Notes under the pieces: generated by a model
Told to the model about the DNA's origin: nothing
The model's database searches: none
Seen by the model: only the letters and a program-made list of their open reading frames with translations
Translations under genes and position numbers: made by a program
Assembly: GCF_004296335.1 (NCBI RefSeq)
Contig: NZ_SGIU01000002.1
Coordinates: 1,616,429-1,680,428 of the forward strand
DNA from: Flagellimonas allohymeniacidonis
GTDB lineage: Bacteria > Bacteroidota > Bacteroidia > Flavobacteriales > Flavobacteriaceae
Reading direction: 5' to 3'
DNA: 64,000 nucleotides
Shown: one piece after another, positions 44,205-51,650 of the stretch
Numbering within the stretch: the stretch's first letter is position 1
How the letters are laid out: each line of letters begins with the position of its first letter

Positions 44205-44234
44205 AATGCCTCCTCATTCTTGAGGGGGCATTTT
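44205..44234. terminator. Bidirectional terminator between GFD gene 2 and SLC13 gene
   Basis: AATGCCTCCTCA-TTCT-TGAGGGGGCATT: 12-bp stem with one G-T pair, then TTTT. It serves the rightward GFD gene and the convergent SLC13 gene. Confidence 0.88.
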
Positions 44235-44238
44235 CGTT

Positions 44239-44280
44239 TTAGAAAAGCAAGGGTACCACTTAGAAAAGCAAGGGTACCAC
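44239..44280. repeat. Perfect tandem duplication of 21 bases at the SLC13 gene end
   Basis: Two identical 21-base copies (44239-44259, 44260-44280) abut. On the minus strand each reads as the last six codons (Val-Val-Pro-Leu-Leu-Phe) plus the TAA stop of the SLC13 gene. The real gene ends in the 44260-44280 copy; the other is a silent copy after the stop. Confidence 0.95.
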
Positions 44281-45690
44281 AAATTGAAACACTAAAACCA
44301 ATAAACCCACGGCAATTAGGTTTAAGATAATGCCCACTCGTGCCATTTCGGGTACTTTTACATAGCCGCTGGCAAATACGATGGCATTAGGTGGTGTGGC
44401 CATCGGAAGCATAAAGGCACAACTGCTGGCAATGGTCACCGGTATGAGCAAGTACAAAATCGGGATGTCCAACCCGATGGCAATACCAGCCACAACTGGG
44501 GCCAGAACCGCTACCAAGGCCACGTTGCTCATCAGTTCAGTCATAAAAAGCATTAAAAGAATCAAAAGCGATGCTGTGAGCAGAATACTTATTTCACTAC
44601 TGGCAATGGCACCAGCCACCAAATCCACAATTCCACTTACCGACATTCCTTTGGCCAAGGCCAAACCTCCTCCAAAAAGAATCAAAATGCCCCAGGCCAA
44701 ATGTTGGGTGTCTTTCCATCGTATAATAAAATCGCCTCTTCTTATATTGTAGGGTATGGCAAACAGGGCAATGGCAGCAAATATGCTGATCATCGTATCA
44801 GATAGGCCTAAGCTTGGAAAGACTTTATTGATAAGCGTCCTGAAAATCCAAAGAAACACCGTTACACCAAAAATCGCTAGTACCATTTTCTCCTTACCCG
44901 AAGTTGGCCCCAATTTTCTCAGTTCTTCCTGTATTATATCTTTTGAAGCGTTAAACTTCAAATCTCTATTGGGAAACATCCATTTTACCAAAACCAGATA
45001 ACTTATCGCGATCATTACCATTGAAAATGGCAGCCCCAAAGTCATCCATTTCAAAAAAGAGATTTCGGTATTGTATTCATTTTCAAGAAGACCGATCAAT
45101 ACGGAATTGGGCGGGGTACCAATGACTGTGGCAATTCCGCCGGCATTGGCAGAAAAGGCGATGCCCAACATCACACTTAAAGCGAAATTTTGGTCATTTT
45201 TGGTAAAACCATCTTCGTCATCAATCAGTAGTTTTATCACCGACAGCGCAATAGGCAACATGACGACCGTACTGGCCGTATTGCTTATCCACATGCTCAA
45301 AGAGGCCGTGGCGATCATAAATCCCAGAATGACCTTGTTTGGCGTTGTTCCCGTCAATCGAATGATATTCAGTGCAATGCGTTTATGAAGATTGACCTTT
45401 TCCAAGGCCAAGGCCATTACAAATCCTCCAAAGAATAAAAAAACGATGGGACTGCCATAATTTGCACCTACATCGGCAATGGGCAAAATTTTTAACAAGG
45501 GAAACAGCAATAACGGGAGCAAGGCAGTCACAGAAATGGAAACGGCTTCGGTAATCCACCAAATCAACATCCATGCGGCCACAGCGATTACTGCGTCTCC
45601 TTTTTCCGATACCAGTTCAAGAGGGAGATTGCTAAGAATCAAAAAAACGACCGGCCCCAAGACCAAACCCCACTTTTTGCTAAGCTCCAT
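44260..45690 (-). CDS. SLC13/DASS family carboxylate permease
   Basis: 476 residues with about 12 spans and two halves related by an inverted repeat, the family plan. Motifs: AWMLIWWITEAVSISVTALLPLLLFP near the start, MWISNTASTVVMLPIAL in the first half, TELMSNVALVAVLAPV and CAFMLPMATPPNAIVF in the second. These contain the SNT and (S/T)N-V substrate and sodium sites. It would import dicarboxylates (succinate, malate) or sulfate-like anions with sodium. It is monocistronic. Its last six codons and stop are duplicated in tandem. Confidence 0.94.
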   Translation of the reverse strand: MELSKKWGLVLGPVVFLILSNLPLELVSEKGDAVIAVAAWMLIWWITEAVSISVTALLPLLLFPLLKILPIADVGANYGSPIVFLFFGGFVMALALEKVNLHKRIALNIIRLTGTTPNKVILGFMIATASLSMWISNTASTVVMLPIALSVIKLLIDDEDGFTKNDQNFALSVMLGIAFSANAGGIATVIGTPPNSVLIGLLENEYNTEISFLKWMTLGLPFSMVMIAISYLVLVKWMFPNRDLKFNASKDIIQEELRKLGPTSGKEKMVLAIFGVTVFLWIFRTLINKVFPSLGLSDTMISIFAAIALFAIPYNIRRGDFIIRWKDTQHLAWGILILFGGGLALAKGMSVSGIVDLVAGAIASSEISILLTASLLILLMLFMTELMSNVALVAVLAPVVAGIAIGLDIPILYLLIPVTIASSCAFMLPMATPPNAIVFASGYVKVPEMARVGIILNLIAVGLLVLVFQFVVPLLF

Positions 45691-45737
45691 ATGGGATTCG
45701 AAACTAGAGTATTTTATCAGAAATTAAAAATGGGAGC

Positions 45738-47429
45738 TTATTGTTTTACACGGGCAACAAGGGAATCCTCTGTTTTTTCCACTTCAAACAGTCCCAATTT
45801 AGCCAGATTTTTGGTGCTCTTGTCCCATTTTTTACCACTAAGGCTCGCCTTTTCTTTTAGCTCGGACAGTGCCATTTCACCCTTAGAATTTAAAATATCC
45901 ATGATGACTTTCTCCTCGTCGGTCAGTTGGACCTGTTTTTTTTCGGGTCTCATTTGAGGGAAGAACAGCACTTCCTGAATGGAAGAGTTGTTCGTAAGCA
46001 ACATCACTAATCGGTCGATTCCAATTCCAATGCCCGAGGTAGGGGGCATACCGTATTCCAAGGCACGTAAAAAGTCCTGATCGATGAACATGGCTTCGTC
46101 ATCCCCTTTTTCAGACAATCGAAGTTGCTCCTCAAAACGCTCCCGTTGATCAATGGGATCGTTGAGCTCCGAATAAGCATTGGCCAATTCTTTTCCGTTT
46201 ACCATAAGCTCAAAACGTTCGGTCAAGGCGGGATTATTGCGATGTTCCTTGGTCAAAGGACTCATTTCTTTGGGGTAATCAATGATAAACGTAGGCTGAA
46301 CGTAATGGTGCTCACATGTTTCGCCGAAAATTTCATCGATAAGTTTACCAACGCCCATGGTTTCATCCACTTCAATGTGGAGCTTTTGGGCCACCTCGCG
46401 CAGCTGTTTCTCATTCATCCCAGCTACATCAAATCCGGTATGTGTTTTAATGGCTTCCAAAATGGGAACTCTTGGGTAAGGCGCCTTAAAGTCAATGCTA
46501 TGGTCTCCAACTTGAACCTGGGTACTTCCTGTAGCATCGATGGCTACCTTTTCTAGAAGTTGTTCTGTGGTGTCCATCATCCAGTTATAATCCTTGTAGG
46601 ACACATACAACTCCATTACAGTAAATTCAGGATTGTGGGTACGATCCATCCCCTCGTTCCTAAAGTCTTTTGAAAACTCATAAACTCCATCAAAACCTCC
46701 AACGATCAATCGCTTCAGATAAAGCTCATTGGCAATTCGCAAATACAAAGGAATGTTCAATGCATTGTGATGGGTCAAAAATGGACGCGCTGCCGCTCCC
46801 CCGGGAATAGGCTGAAGTATGGGTGTCTCCACCTCTAAATACCCTTTGGCATTATAAAACTCACGAATGCTATTGGTAATTTTGGTGCGTTTTATAAAGG
46901 TATCCTTCACAGAAGGATTAACAACCAAATCCACGTAGCGTTGACGATAACGTAGCTCTGGGTCATTGAATTCGTCATAAACATTGCCATCGGCATCCAC
47001 TTTGGGTAAAGGCAAAGGGCGTAGGGCTTTGCTCAATACGGTGAAATTATTCACCATTACTGTTTTTTCACCAACTTGGGTAGTGAATAAGGTTCCTTCA
47101 ACACCAATGATATCTCCAATATCAAGTAACTTTTTGTAGACTTCGTTATAGAGGGTTTTGTCCTCCGAGGGACAAATTTCATCTCTATTGAAATAGACCT
47201 GGATGCGTCCTTCCCCGTCTTGAAGTTCGGCAAAGGAGGCCTTTCCCTGAATTCGTCGAGACATGAGACGACCAGCAAGAACTACGTTTTTACCTTCCTC
47301 GAAGCTGTCCTTAATACTTTTTGAAGTTGCATTTATAGGATAAAGCGCTGCAGGATAGGGGTTTATTCCCATCTCTCTGAGCTTGGTCAATTTTTCTCTT
47401 CGAACGATTTCTTGTTCCGATAGTTGCAT
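45738..47429 (-). CDS. lysS: Lysyl-tRNA synthetase (class II)
   Basis: 563 residues from the ATG at 47429; the frame opens at 47450, but that codon lies in a 17-bp hairpin and MQLSEQEIVRREKL is the usual start. An OB-fold anticodon domain (about 55-170) precedes the class II core, with motif 2 KDFRNEGMDRTHNPEFTVME and motif 3 MPPTSGIGIGIDRLVML. A C-terminal extension (about 500-563, EEKVIMDILNSKGEMALSEL) is winged-helix-like and beyond the usual 500 residues. Its -7 boxes lie within the hairpin 5 to 20 bases before the ATG, so the mRNA is probably leaderless or nearly so. Confidence 0.96.
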   Translation of the reverse strand: MQLSEQEIVRREKLTKLREMGINPYPAALYPINATSKSIKDSFEEGKNVVLAGRLMSRRIQGKASFAELQDGEGRIQVYFNRDEICPSEDKTLYNEVYKKLLDIGDIIGVEGTLFTTQVGEKTVMVNNFTVLSKALRPLPLPKVDADGNVYDEFNDPELRYRQRYVDLVVNPSVKDTFIKRTKITNSIREFYNAKGYLEVETPILQPIPGGAAARPFLTHHNALNIPLYLRIANELYLKRLIVGGFDGVYEFSKDFRNEGMDRTHNPEFTVMELYVSYKDYNWMMDTTEQLLEKVAIDATGSTQVQVGDHSIDFKAPYPRVPILEAIKTHTGFDVAGMNEKQLREVAQKLHIEVDETMGVGKLIDEIFGETCEHHYVQPTFIIDYPKEMSPLTKEHRNNPALTERFELMVNGKELANAYSELNDPIDQRERFEEQLRLSEKGDDEAMFIDQDFLRALEYGMPPTSGIGIGIDRLVMLLTNNSSIQEVLFFPQMRPEKKQVQLTDEEKVIMDILNSKGEMALSELKEKASLSGKKWDKSTKNLAKLGLFEVEKTEDSLVARVKQ

Positions 47430-47434
47430 GTCCA

Positions 47435-47455
47435 CAAAATTAAAGCGCAAAATTA
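47435..47455 (-). promoter_or_regulatory. Two -7 boxes of lysS inside a terminator hairpin arm
   Basis: TAATTTTG occurs at 47455-47448 and again at 47442-47435 on the minus strand, both matching TAnnTTTG. The second ends 5 bases before the lysS ATG. Both lie in or beside the hairpin at 47436-47475. Confidence 0.6.
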
Positions 47456-47475
47456 CACTTTTGCGCTTTAATTTT
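47436..47475 (-). terminator. Strong hairpin between the thioredoxin-like gene and lysS
   Basis: AAAATTAAAGCGCAAAA pairs perfectly with TTTTGCGCTTTAATTTT around a 6-base loop (47453-47458), a 17-bp stem. It directly follows the stop of the thioredoxin-fold gene (47485) and ends 7 bases before the lysS ATG. Confidence 0.9.
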
Positions 47476-47484
47476 TAGTCTATC

Positions 47485-48033
47485 CTAATGCATTGAAGCA
47501 TAATTGGGGGTATAAGGTTTTTCAAAGACAATTTGAGCGATATCTTCTTCCAAAGATTCGATGGGACTTTCCACAATTCTATTGGTTTCCTTTCCCTGTT
47601 TCATGAAGATAATCGTGGGAACTTTGATGATGTTCAAACCTCTTTCTTCCCCCGTAGGGCTTTTTTTATAGTGCTCCTTCCTTCGGTCCAGGGCCACGAT
47701 GTCCAAATTTTCCATAGGAAAGTTGGCCGCTTTAAGAATCTTCACCAATCGGGGAACTTCCCTTTTGCTGTCACCACACCAAGTTCCCAAAAAAAGTTTG
47801 ATGTGGTAGTCCGACAAGGGTTCTTCAAGTTTTTTTACTAGTGCTTCGTCAATGGCATAAGCCTTTTCGCCACTTTGGAACCAGATGTTGTAGGGTTCGG
47901 CAGATAATCCTTCTAAATTGATTTTTCCGATAAGGAATTTTTTTCCGTTTTCCAGTTCAATTTCTTGATTGAACTTTTGGGCGTTACCTAGGCAAAAGCT
48001 TAGTAGCAATGTAATAATCAAGAATGGTTTCAT
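47485..48033 (-). CDS. Thioredoxin-fold secreted protein with a single active-site Cys
   Basis: 182 residues. After a signal peptide (MKPFLIITLLLSFCLGNAQ) comes a thioredoxin-like fold with KLFLGTWCGDSKREVPRLVKIL (Cys86). The usual CxxC is C-G-D-S, so the second Cys is lost; a cis-proline-like KVPTIIFMK segment follows. A lone Cys could still take part in disulfide exchange or thiol binding but not in ordinary dithiol cycling. It is exported. The gene is followed by a 17-bp hairpin. Confidence 0.8.
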   Translation of the reverse strand: MKPFLIITLLLSFCLGNAQKFNQEIELENGKKFLIGKINLEGLSAEPYNIWFQSGEKAYAIDEALVKKLEEPLSDYHIKLFLGTWCGDSKREVPRLVKILKAANFPMENLDIVALDRRKEHYKKSPTGEERGLNIIKVPTIIFMKQGKETNRIVESPIESLEEDIAQIVFEKPYTPNYASMH

Positions 48034-48129
48034 AGTTTCAAATTTTTGATTTGAACCGAAAATTCTTGAAAATGAGGCTTGTGAAAGAGGAAGTTGGGAT
48101 GGAAATAGGGACTAGACCTGGGGTGGAAA

Positions 48130-49179
48130 TTATTTTCTAAACAAACCTATAATCTCTTGACGCGATGAAACCTGTAGTTTTTTGTAGAGGTTGTTGATGT
48201 GGGTTTTTATGGTGCTGTGGCTTACAAATAGCGAAGCGGCAATCTCTTTGTTGCTTTTGTCAAGAAGGATGAACTCCACAATTTTTTGCTCTTGGGGAGT
48301 AAGTTTTTCCAGTCGCTGACTGACTCTAGATTTCTCCTTGCGCTTAAGCTTTGATAGAAGAACAAAGTTTGTACCCAAAGAGACCAATAGTAAAATTGCC
48401 AAAATCCATTTCCAATCAAAAGAATTTTCTACAGAAAACCGTGCCAACTGTGCGTCAGTCATAAATTCGGCCTCATATTGATTCGTAAAGGACGTATTCG
48501 GATAAACATCCTTCAGACGTAGCAGCAAGTCATTATAATACATGTTTTTTGCTACATCCTGAAGATAAAAACCATAGGTTTCGTTCCGCTTGTCCGAAAG
48601 AAAGTCGAAGGCATAAAGTTCGGCCAATGGCTCTTGCCAGCTTGCTCCCAATTCCTGAAATTTTGAGAACCATTTTTTGGAATTCAATTTTTGGCTGGCC
48701 GAACTTCTGAATTCTGCAAAATCGAAAATCATCTCTTCTTTTAGACCATCAATTTGCAGGAGTAGGTCAGATTTTGGATTTGTCGAGATGATATCGCAAA
48801 GCGCTTGTTCACCAAAGGAGGTGGGAAATTGGAGGGTATCGCCATTATTTGCAATAAATAGTACGTCTTCACTGTTGTTACATTGCCCTAAAAAATGAGG
48901 TTCTGCCGAATCTTCCTCACAAGTATCCAAATGAATTCTGTAAATTCTATTTTCGTCCAAAAGATTACTGCCTTCAAAAAGGAAATGGCCCAACGAGTCT
49001 ACCTTTGTTTTTCTAATAATTTGGTCCAGATACACCCGTGAAGATTTTCTATAATCCTCCACCAAGGAAAGGTATATAGGTTTGTCCGCATGCTCTTCGC
49101 CCATCATTCCGGAAAACCTGTACTGCGACTTTGCGGAAATAACAGCCAACAAGAAGAAGAGGATGGTATAATGCTTCAT
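48130..49179 (-). CDS. Membrane-anchored LuxR-type helix-turn-helix regulator
   Basis: 349 residues: signal peptide (about 1-18), an extracytoplasmic part (about 19-260) with paired Cys residues, a single span at about 263-282 (WILAILLLVSLGTNFVLLSKL), and a C-terminal LuxR helix-turn-helix (TPQEQKIVEFILLDKSNKEIAASLFVSHSTIKTHINNLYKKL in outline). This is a one-component sensor: a periplasmic domain and DNA-binding domain in one chain, with no kinase. Its signal and targets are unknown. It is monocistronic; a Pmp3-like gene lies divergently beyond it. Confidence 0.88.
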   Translation of the reverse strand: MKHYTILFFLLAVISAKSQYRFSGMMGEEHADKPIYLSLVEDYRKSSRVYLDQIIRKTKVDSLGHFLFEGSNLLDENRIYRIHLDTCEEDSAEPHFLGQCNNSEDVLFIANNGDTLQFPTSFGEQALCDIISTNPKSDLLLQIDGLKEEMIFDFAEFRSSASQKLNSKKWFSKFQELGASWQEPLAELYAFDFLSDKRNETYGFYLQDVAKNMYYNDLLLRLKDVYPNTSFTNQYEAEFMTDAQLARFSVENSFDWKWILAILLLVSLGTNFVLLSKLKRKEKSRVSQRLEKLTPQEQKIVEFILLDKSNKEIAASLFVSHSTIKTHINNLYKKLQVSSRQEIIGLFRK

Positions 49180-49273
49180 TTGCTTCGCGTAGATGGTTTA
49201 AAAATAAAGCTTTTGACTGTAACAAAACTTGAAAATCATCGACTTATAAGTATCATCAATCAAAATCAAATCA

Positions 49274-49429
49274 ATGAGTTTTTGGAGAGTTTTACTTGCC
49301 ATTATTTTTCCACCCTTGTCAGTCATCGGAAAAGGTTGTGGTTCTTTTCTTATTGTGTTACTTTTAACCCTATGTGGATGGGTTCCGGGGATAATCGGGG
49401 CTTTGGTCATCCTAAATAACACGAACTGA
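49274..49429 (+). CDS. Pmp3/YqaE-type small membrane protein
   Basis: 51 residues, two membrane spans joined by a short loop: MSFWRVLLAIIFPPLSVIG then SFLIVLLLTLCGWVPGIIGALVIL. The PP(L)(S/A)V and GW(V/I)PGIIGAL motifs are those of the Pmp3/UPF0057 family, small stress-related membrane proteins found from bacteria to plants. It lies 11 bases before the lipoprotein gene start and probably shares its transcript. No Shine-Dalgarno is seen. Confidence 0.9.
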   Translation: MSFWRVLLAIIFPPLSVIGKGCGSFLIVLLLTLCGWVPGIIGALVILNNTN

Positions 49430-49440
49430 AGATACATACC

Positions 49441-50181
49441 ATGCGAAAAACCAACCTATTTTTTGTGACCCTTCTAGGGGTCATCGCCCTTTCTTGCAAT
49501 TTTACGGAGGAAATCACTTTACAGGAGGACGGATCAGGAAAATTATCCATCAATTTTGATGGTTCTGAGCTTATGGAAATGGCTGGTGAGGAAATGATGA
49601 AAGACAATGAAAAACCTGTTGATTCCCTAATTTCATTTAAGGATATTTTGGAGGAGAAAAAGGATAGCATCGCCCAACTTTCCCCCGAGGAACAGGAAAA
49701 ATTAAAGCGATTGGAACCCTTTAATATGCACATGGTGATGAATCCTGAGGAGAAATTAATGAAGTTTGACCTTTTCAGTGAATTCACCAACGTGAGTGAG
49801 GTCAACGATGCCTTCAATGCCTTTCAAGGAGCCAGCGCATTGGGGCCCAATGGGGGTCAAGAACAGCCGTCACCCATGGGAGGGCAGGATCCAACCACAG
49901 AGGTTTCATATTCTTTCGAGGGCAATAAATTTTCCAGACAGGCCAAAATAATTGACGAAGAACTCTTCAAACAAAGCATTGACAGTCTGCAAGGTGCTGA
50001 AATGTTCTTATCAGGATCCACATATACACTTAAATATCACTTTCCGAAAAGAGTGAAATCCACTTCTGCAGAAGCCGCTACTTTTAGCGCCGATGGAAAA
50101 ACCTTGATCTATCAAGTCAAGTTTTTGGATTTGATGAAGGATCCTTCCATATTAGATCTTGAGGTAGAGCTAGAAGACTAA
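49441..50181 (+). CDS. Lipoprotein of unknown function
   Basis: 246 residues with a lipoprotein signal (LLGVIALSC, Cys19). The mature part starts with a beta strand ITLQEDGSGKLSINFDGSEL, followed by an acidic helical stretch with repeated Met, Glu and Lys (KDILEEKKDSIAQLSPEEQEKLKRLE) and a Gly/Pro/Gln-rich linker (PNGGQEQPSPMGGQDP, about residues 139-154). The C-terminal third is again beta-rich (EVSYSFEGNKFSRQAKI, SGSTYTLKYHFPKRVKS). I do not recognise the family, though similar lipoproteins are common in Flavobacteriaceae. It lies between the Pmp3 gene and lipB. Confidence 0.72.
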   Translation: MRKTNLFFVTLLGVIALSCNFTEEITLQEDGSGKLSINFDGSELMEMAGEEMMKDNEKPVDSLISFKDILEEKKDSIAQLSPEEQEKLKRLEPFNMHMVMNPEEKLMKFDLFSEFTNVSEVNDAFNAFQGASALGPNGGQEQPSPMGGQDPTTEVSYSFEGNKFSRQAKIIDEELFKQSIDSLQGAEMFLSGSTYTLKYHFPKRVKSTSAEAATFSADGKTLIYQVKFLDLMKDPSILDLEVELED

Positions 50182-50206
50182 AATAGGGTTTGCCTTTTGG
50201 TCTTTG

Positions 50207-50214
50207 TATCTTTG
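50207..50214 (+). promoter_or_regulatory. -7 box of lipB, 4 bases before the ATG
   Basis: TATCTTTG fits TAnnTTTG. The lipB ATG at 50219 follows after TGGA, so the transcript would start at or beside the start codon. A TTTG at 50189-50192 is only 14 bases up, so the -33 part is weak. Confidence 0.6.
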
Positions 50215-50218
50215 TGGA

Positions 50219-50935
50219 ATGAACAAAAAGGTGCTTTTTGAGGATTTAGGCCATAAAGATTACAAGGAGACTTGGGATTACCAGGAACTCCTTTTCCAAA
50301 ACATCGTAGATGCCAAAATAAGGAATCGAAGAACGGAAAGTAACGAAGACACTTCCAATCATTTTCTTTTTGTGGAGCACCCCCATGTGTTCACCCTGGG
50401 AAAAAGTGGGGATATGGAAAACCTGTTGGTAGACGAGAATTTTCTTAAAGAAAAAGGAGCCACATTTTACAAGATCAATAGAGGAGGGGATATCACCTAT
50501 CACGGACCAGGTCAGGTGGTAGGTTATCCAATTTTGGATTTGGATAATTTCTTTACTGATATTCATAAATACCTTCGTTTTTTAGAGGAAATGGTCATTC
50601 TTACCTTGGCTGAGTATGGCCTAAAGGGACAGCGTTCCGATGGGGAAACAGGGGTTTGGCTTGACGTTGGCACTCCTTTTGCCCGAAAAATATGCGCCAT
50701 GGGCGTTCGTGCCAGTCGATGGGTGACCATGCATGGCTTTGCCTTTAATGTAAACGCAGACTTGGGCTATTTTGATTTAATGATACCCTGTGGAATTAAG
50801 GATAAGGCGGTAACCTCACTTAACGTCGAACTCGGAAAAAAGAGCGTGGACATGGAAGAGGTCAAACAAAAACTTCTACGACATTTTGAATCGCTTTTTG
50901 AGGCAAAGCTGGTCAAGCAAAAAGCAAATGTCTAA
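50219..50935 (+). CDS. lipB: Octanoyltransferase (lipoate biosynthesis)
   Basis: 238 residues from the ATG at 50219. LipB moves octanoyl groups from acyl carrier protein to lipoyl domains of 2-oxoacid dehydrogenases, in the cytoplasm. Signature: RGGDITYHGPGQVVGYPILD, then the catalytic Lys in ARKICAMGVRASRWVTMHGFAFNV and the catalytic Cys in IPCGIKDKAVTSL. All residues expected for activity are seen. An upstream in-frame ATG (50204) precedes the promoter box and is not used. No lipA is present in the window. Confidence 0.96.
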   Translation: MNKKVLFEDLGHKDYKETWDYQELLFQNIVDAKIRNRRTESNEDTSNHFLFVEHPHVFTLGKSGDMENLLVDENFLKEKGATFYKINRGGDITYHGPGQVVGYPILDLDNFFTDIHKYLRFLEEMVILTLAEYGLKGQRSDGETGVWLDVGTPFARKICAMGVRASRWVTMHGFAFNVNADLGYFDLMIPCGIKDKAVTSLNVELGKKSVDMEEVKQKLLRHFESLFEAKLVKQKANV

Positions 50936-50949
50936 TTTTGTTGTAAGAC

Positions 50950-51648
50950 TTAATTAACGTTATAGTCTGTCAAGAGCATAGAGCCTCGCAGCGTAGTTTT
51001 GTCTTCTGCATAATCAAGCATCTTAACTACTCCTACACCTTCGGCCAACCATTGTTTGGTATGGGAAGCAATTGTGGTTCCCATGTTCATGATCATATCA
51101 TAACTCACAATATGGCAATCGAATTCTTCCCCGTTGGGTCCATTGAGTGTTTCAGTTCCTTCAATGGTTCGATTGGTCATCTTCATGGATATTCTTTGAG
51201 TTCCAGCTGGAGTTGTCACGACAAGTTCCATTGAGCTTTCCGGCAGTAGTGGCCCAGAAGTGGCCAAGTAATCTGCCAAGTCATTAGGTAAGTAAATGTT
51301 GGAGCCTTGGATATCGGCCTCCATGTCAGAATACCTTGCCAACATTCCCCCAGCCATTGATTTGAAATCTATCTCCACACCATCGTCGGTACACTCAACA
51401 TTGTATTGTGAGCTGCTTAGGACCATACCTCTGCTTTCCATCGTATAGGTGTATTCGCCGGTATCCCCTACTACTTTGTCTACTTTATAGGTCACTTTTC
51501 CTTGTGAAACATCGTCCACGTCATACATTGTTAATGTAACAAAAGAACCCTCTGTCATGGGGTAGTATTTGCTGCATTTTCCCTGGGCATTGGTATGCTG
51601 CCCAGTAAATGGAAGTATAATCAATAAAAGAACTATTAAATATTTCAT
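50950..51648 (-). CDS. Secreted beta-rich protein (DUF3108/TapB-like)
   Basis: 232 residues with a signal peptide (about 1-21, ends TNAQ). The mature protein starts GKCSKYYPMTEGSFVTLTMYD and continues with strand pairs such as VTYKVDKVVGDTGEYTYTME, YNVECTDDGVEIDFKSMAGGML, and ends VGVVKMLDYAEDKTTLRGSMLL. The layout of a DUF3108-like or TapB-like beta protein fits (single Cys pair, YPMTEG-type start), but this is from memory and not certain. It is exported, function unknown. The gene is preceded by OmpA with 2 bases between, so both are one unit. Confidence 0.7.
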   Translation of the reverse strand: MKYLIVLLLIILPFTGQHTNAQGKCSKYYPMTEGSFVTLTMYDVDDVSQGKVTYKVDKVVGDTGEYTYTMESRGMVLSSSQYNVECTDDGVEIDFKSMAGGMLARYSDMEADIQGSNIYLPNDLADYLATSGPLLPESSMELVVTTPAGTQRISMKMTNRTIEGTETLNGPNGEEFDCHIVSYDMIMNMGTTIASHTKQWLAEGVGVVKMLDYAEDKTTLRGSMLLTDYNVN

Positions 51649-51650
51649 GA

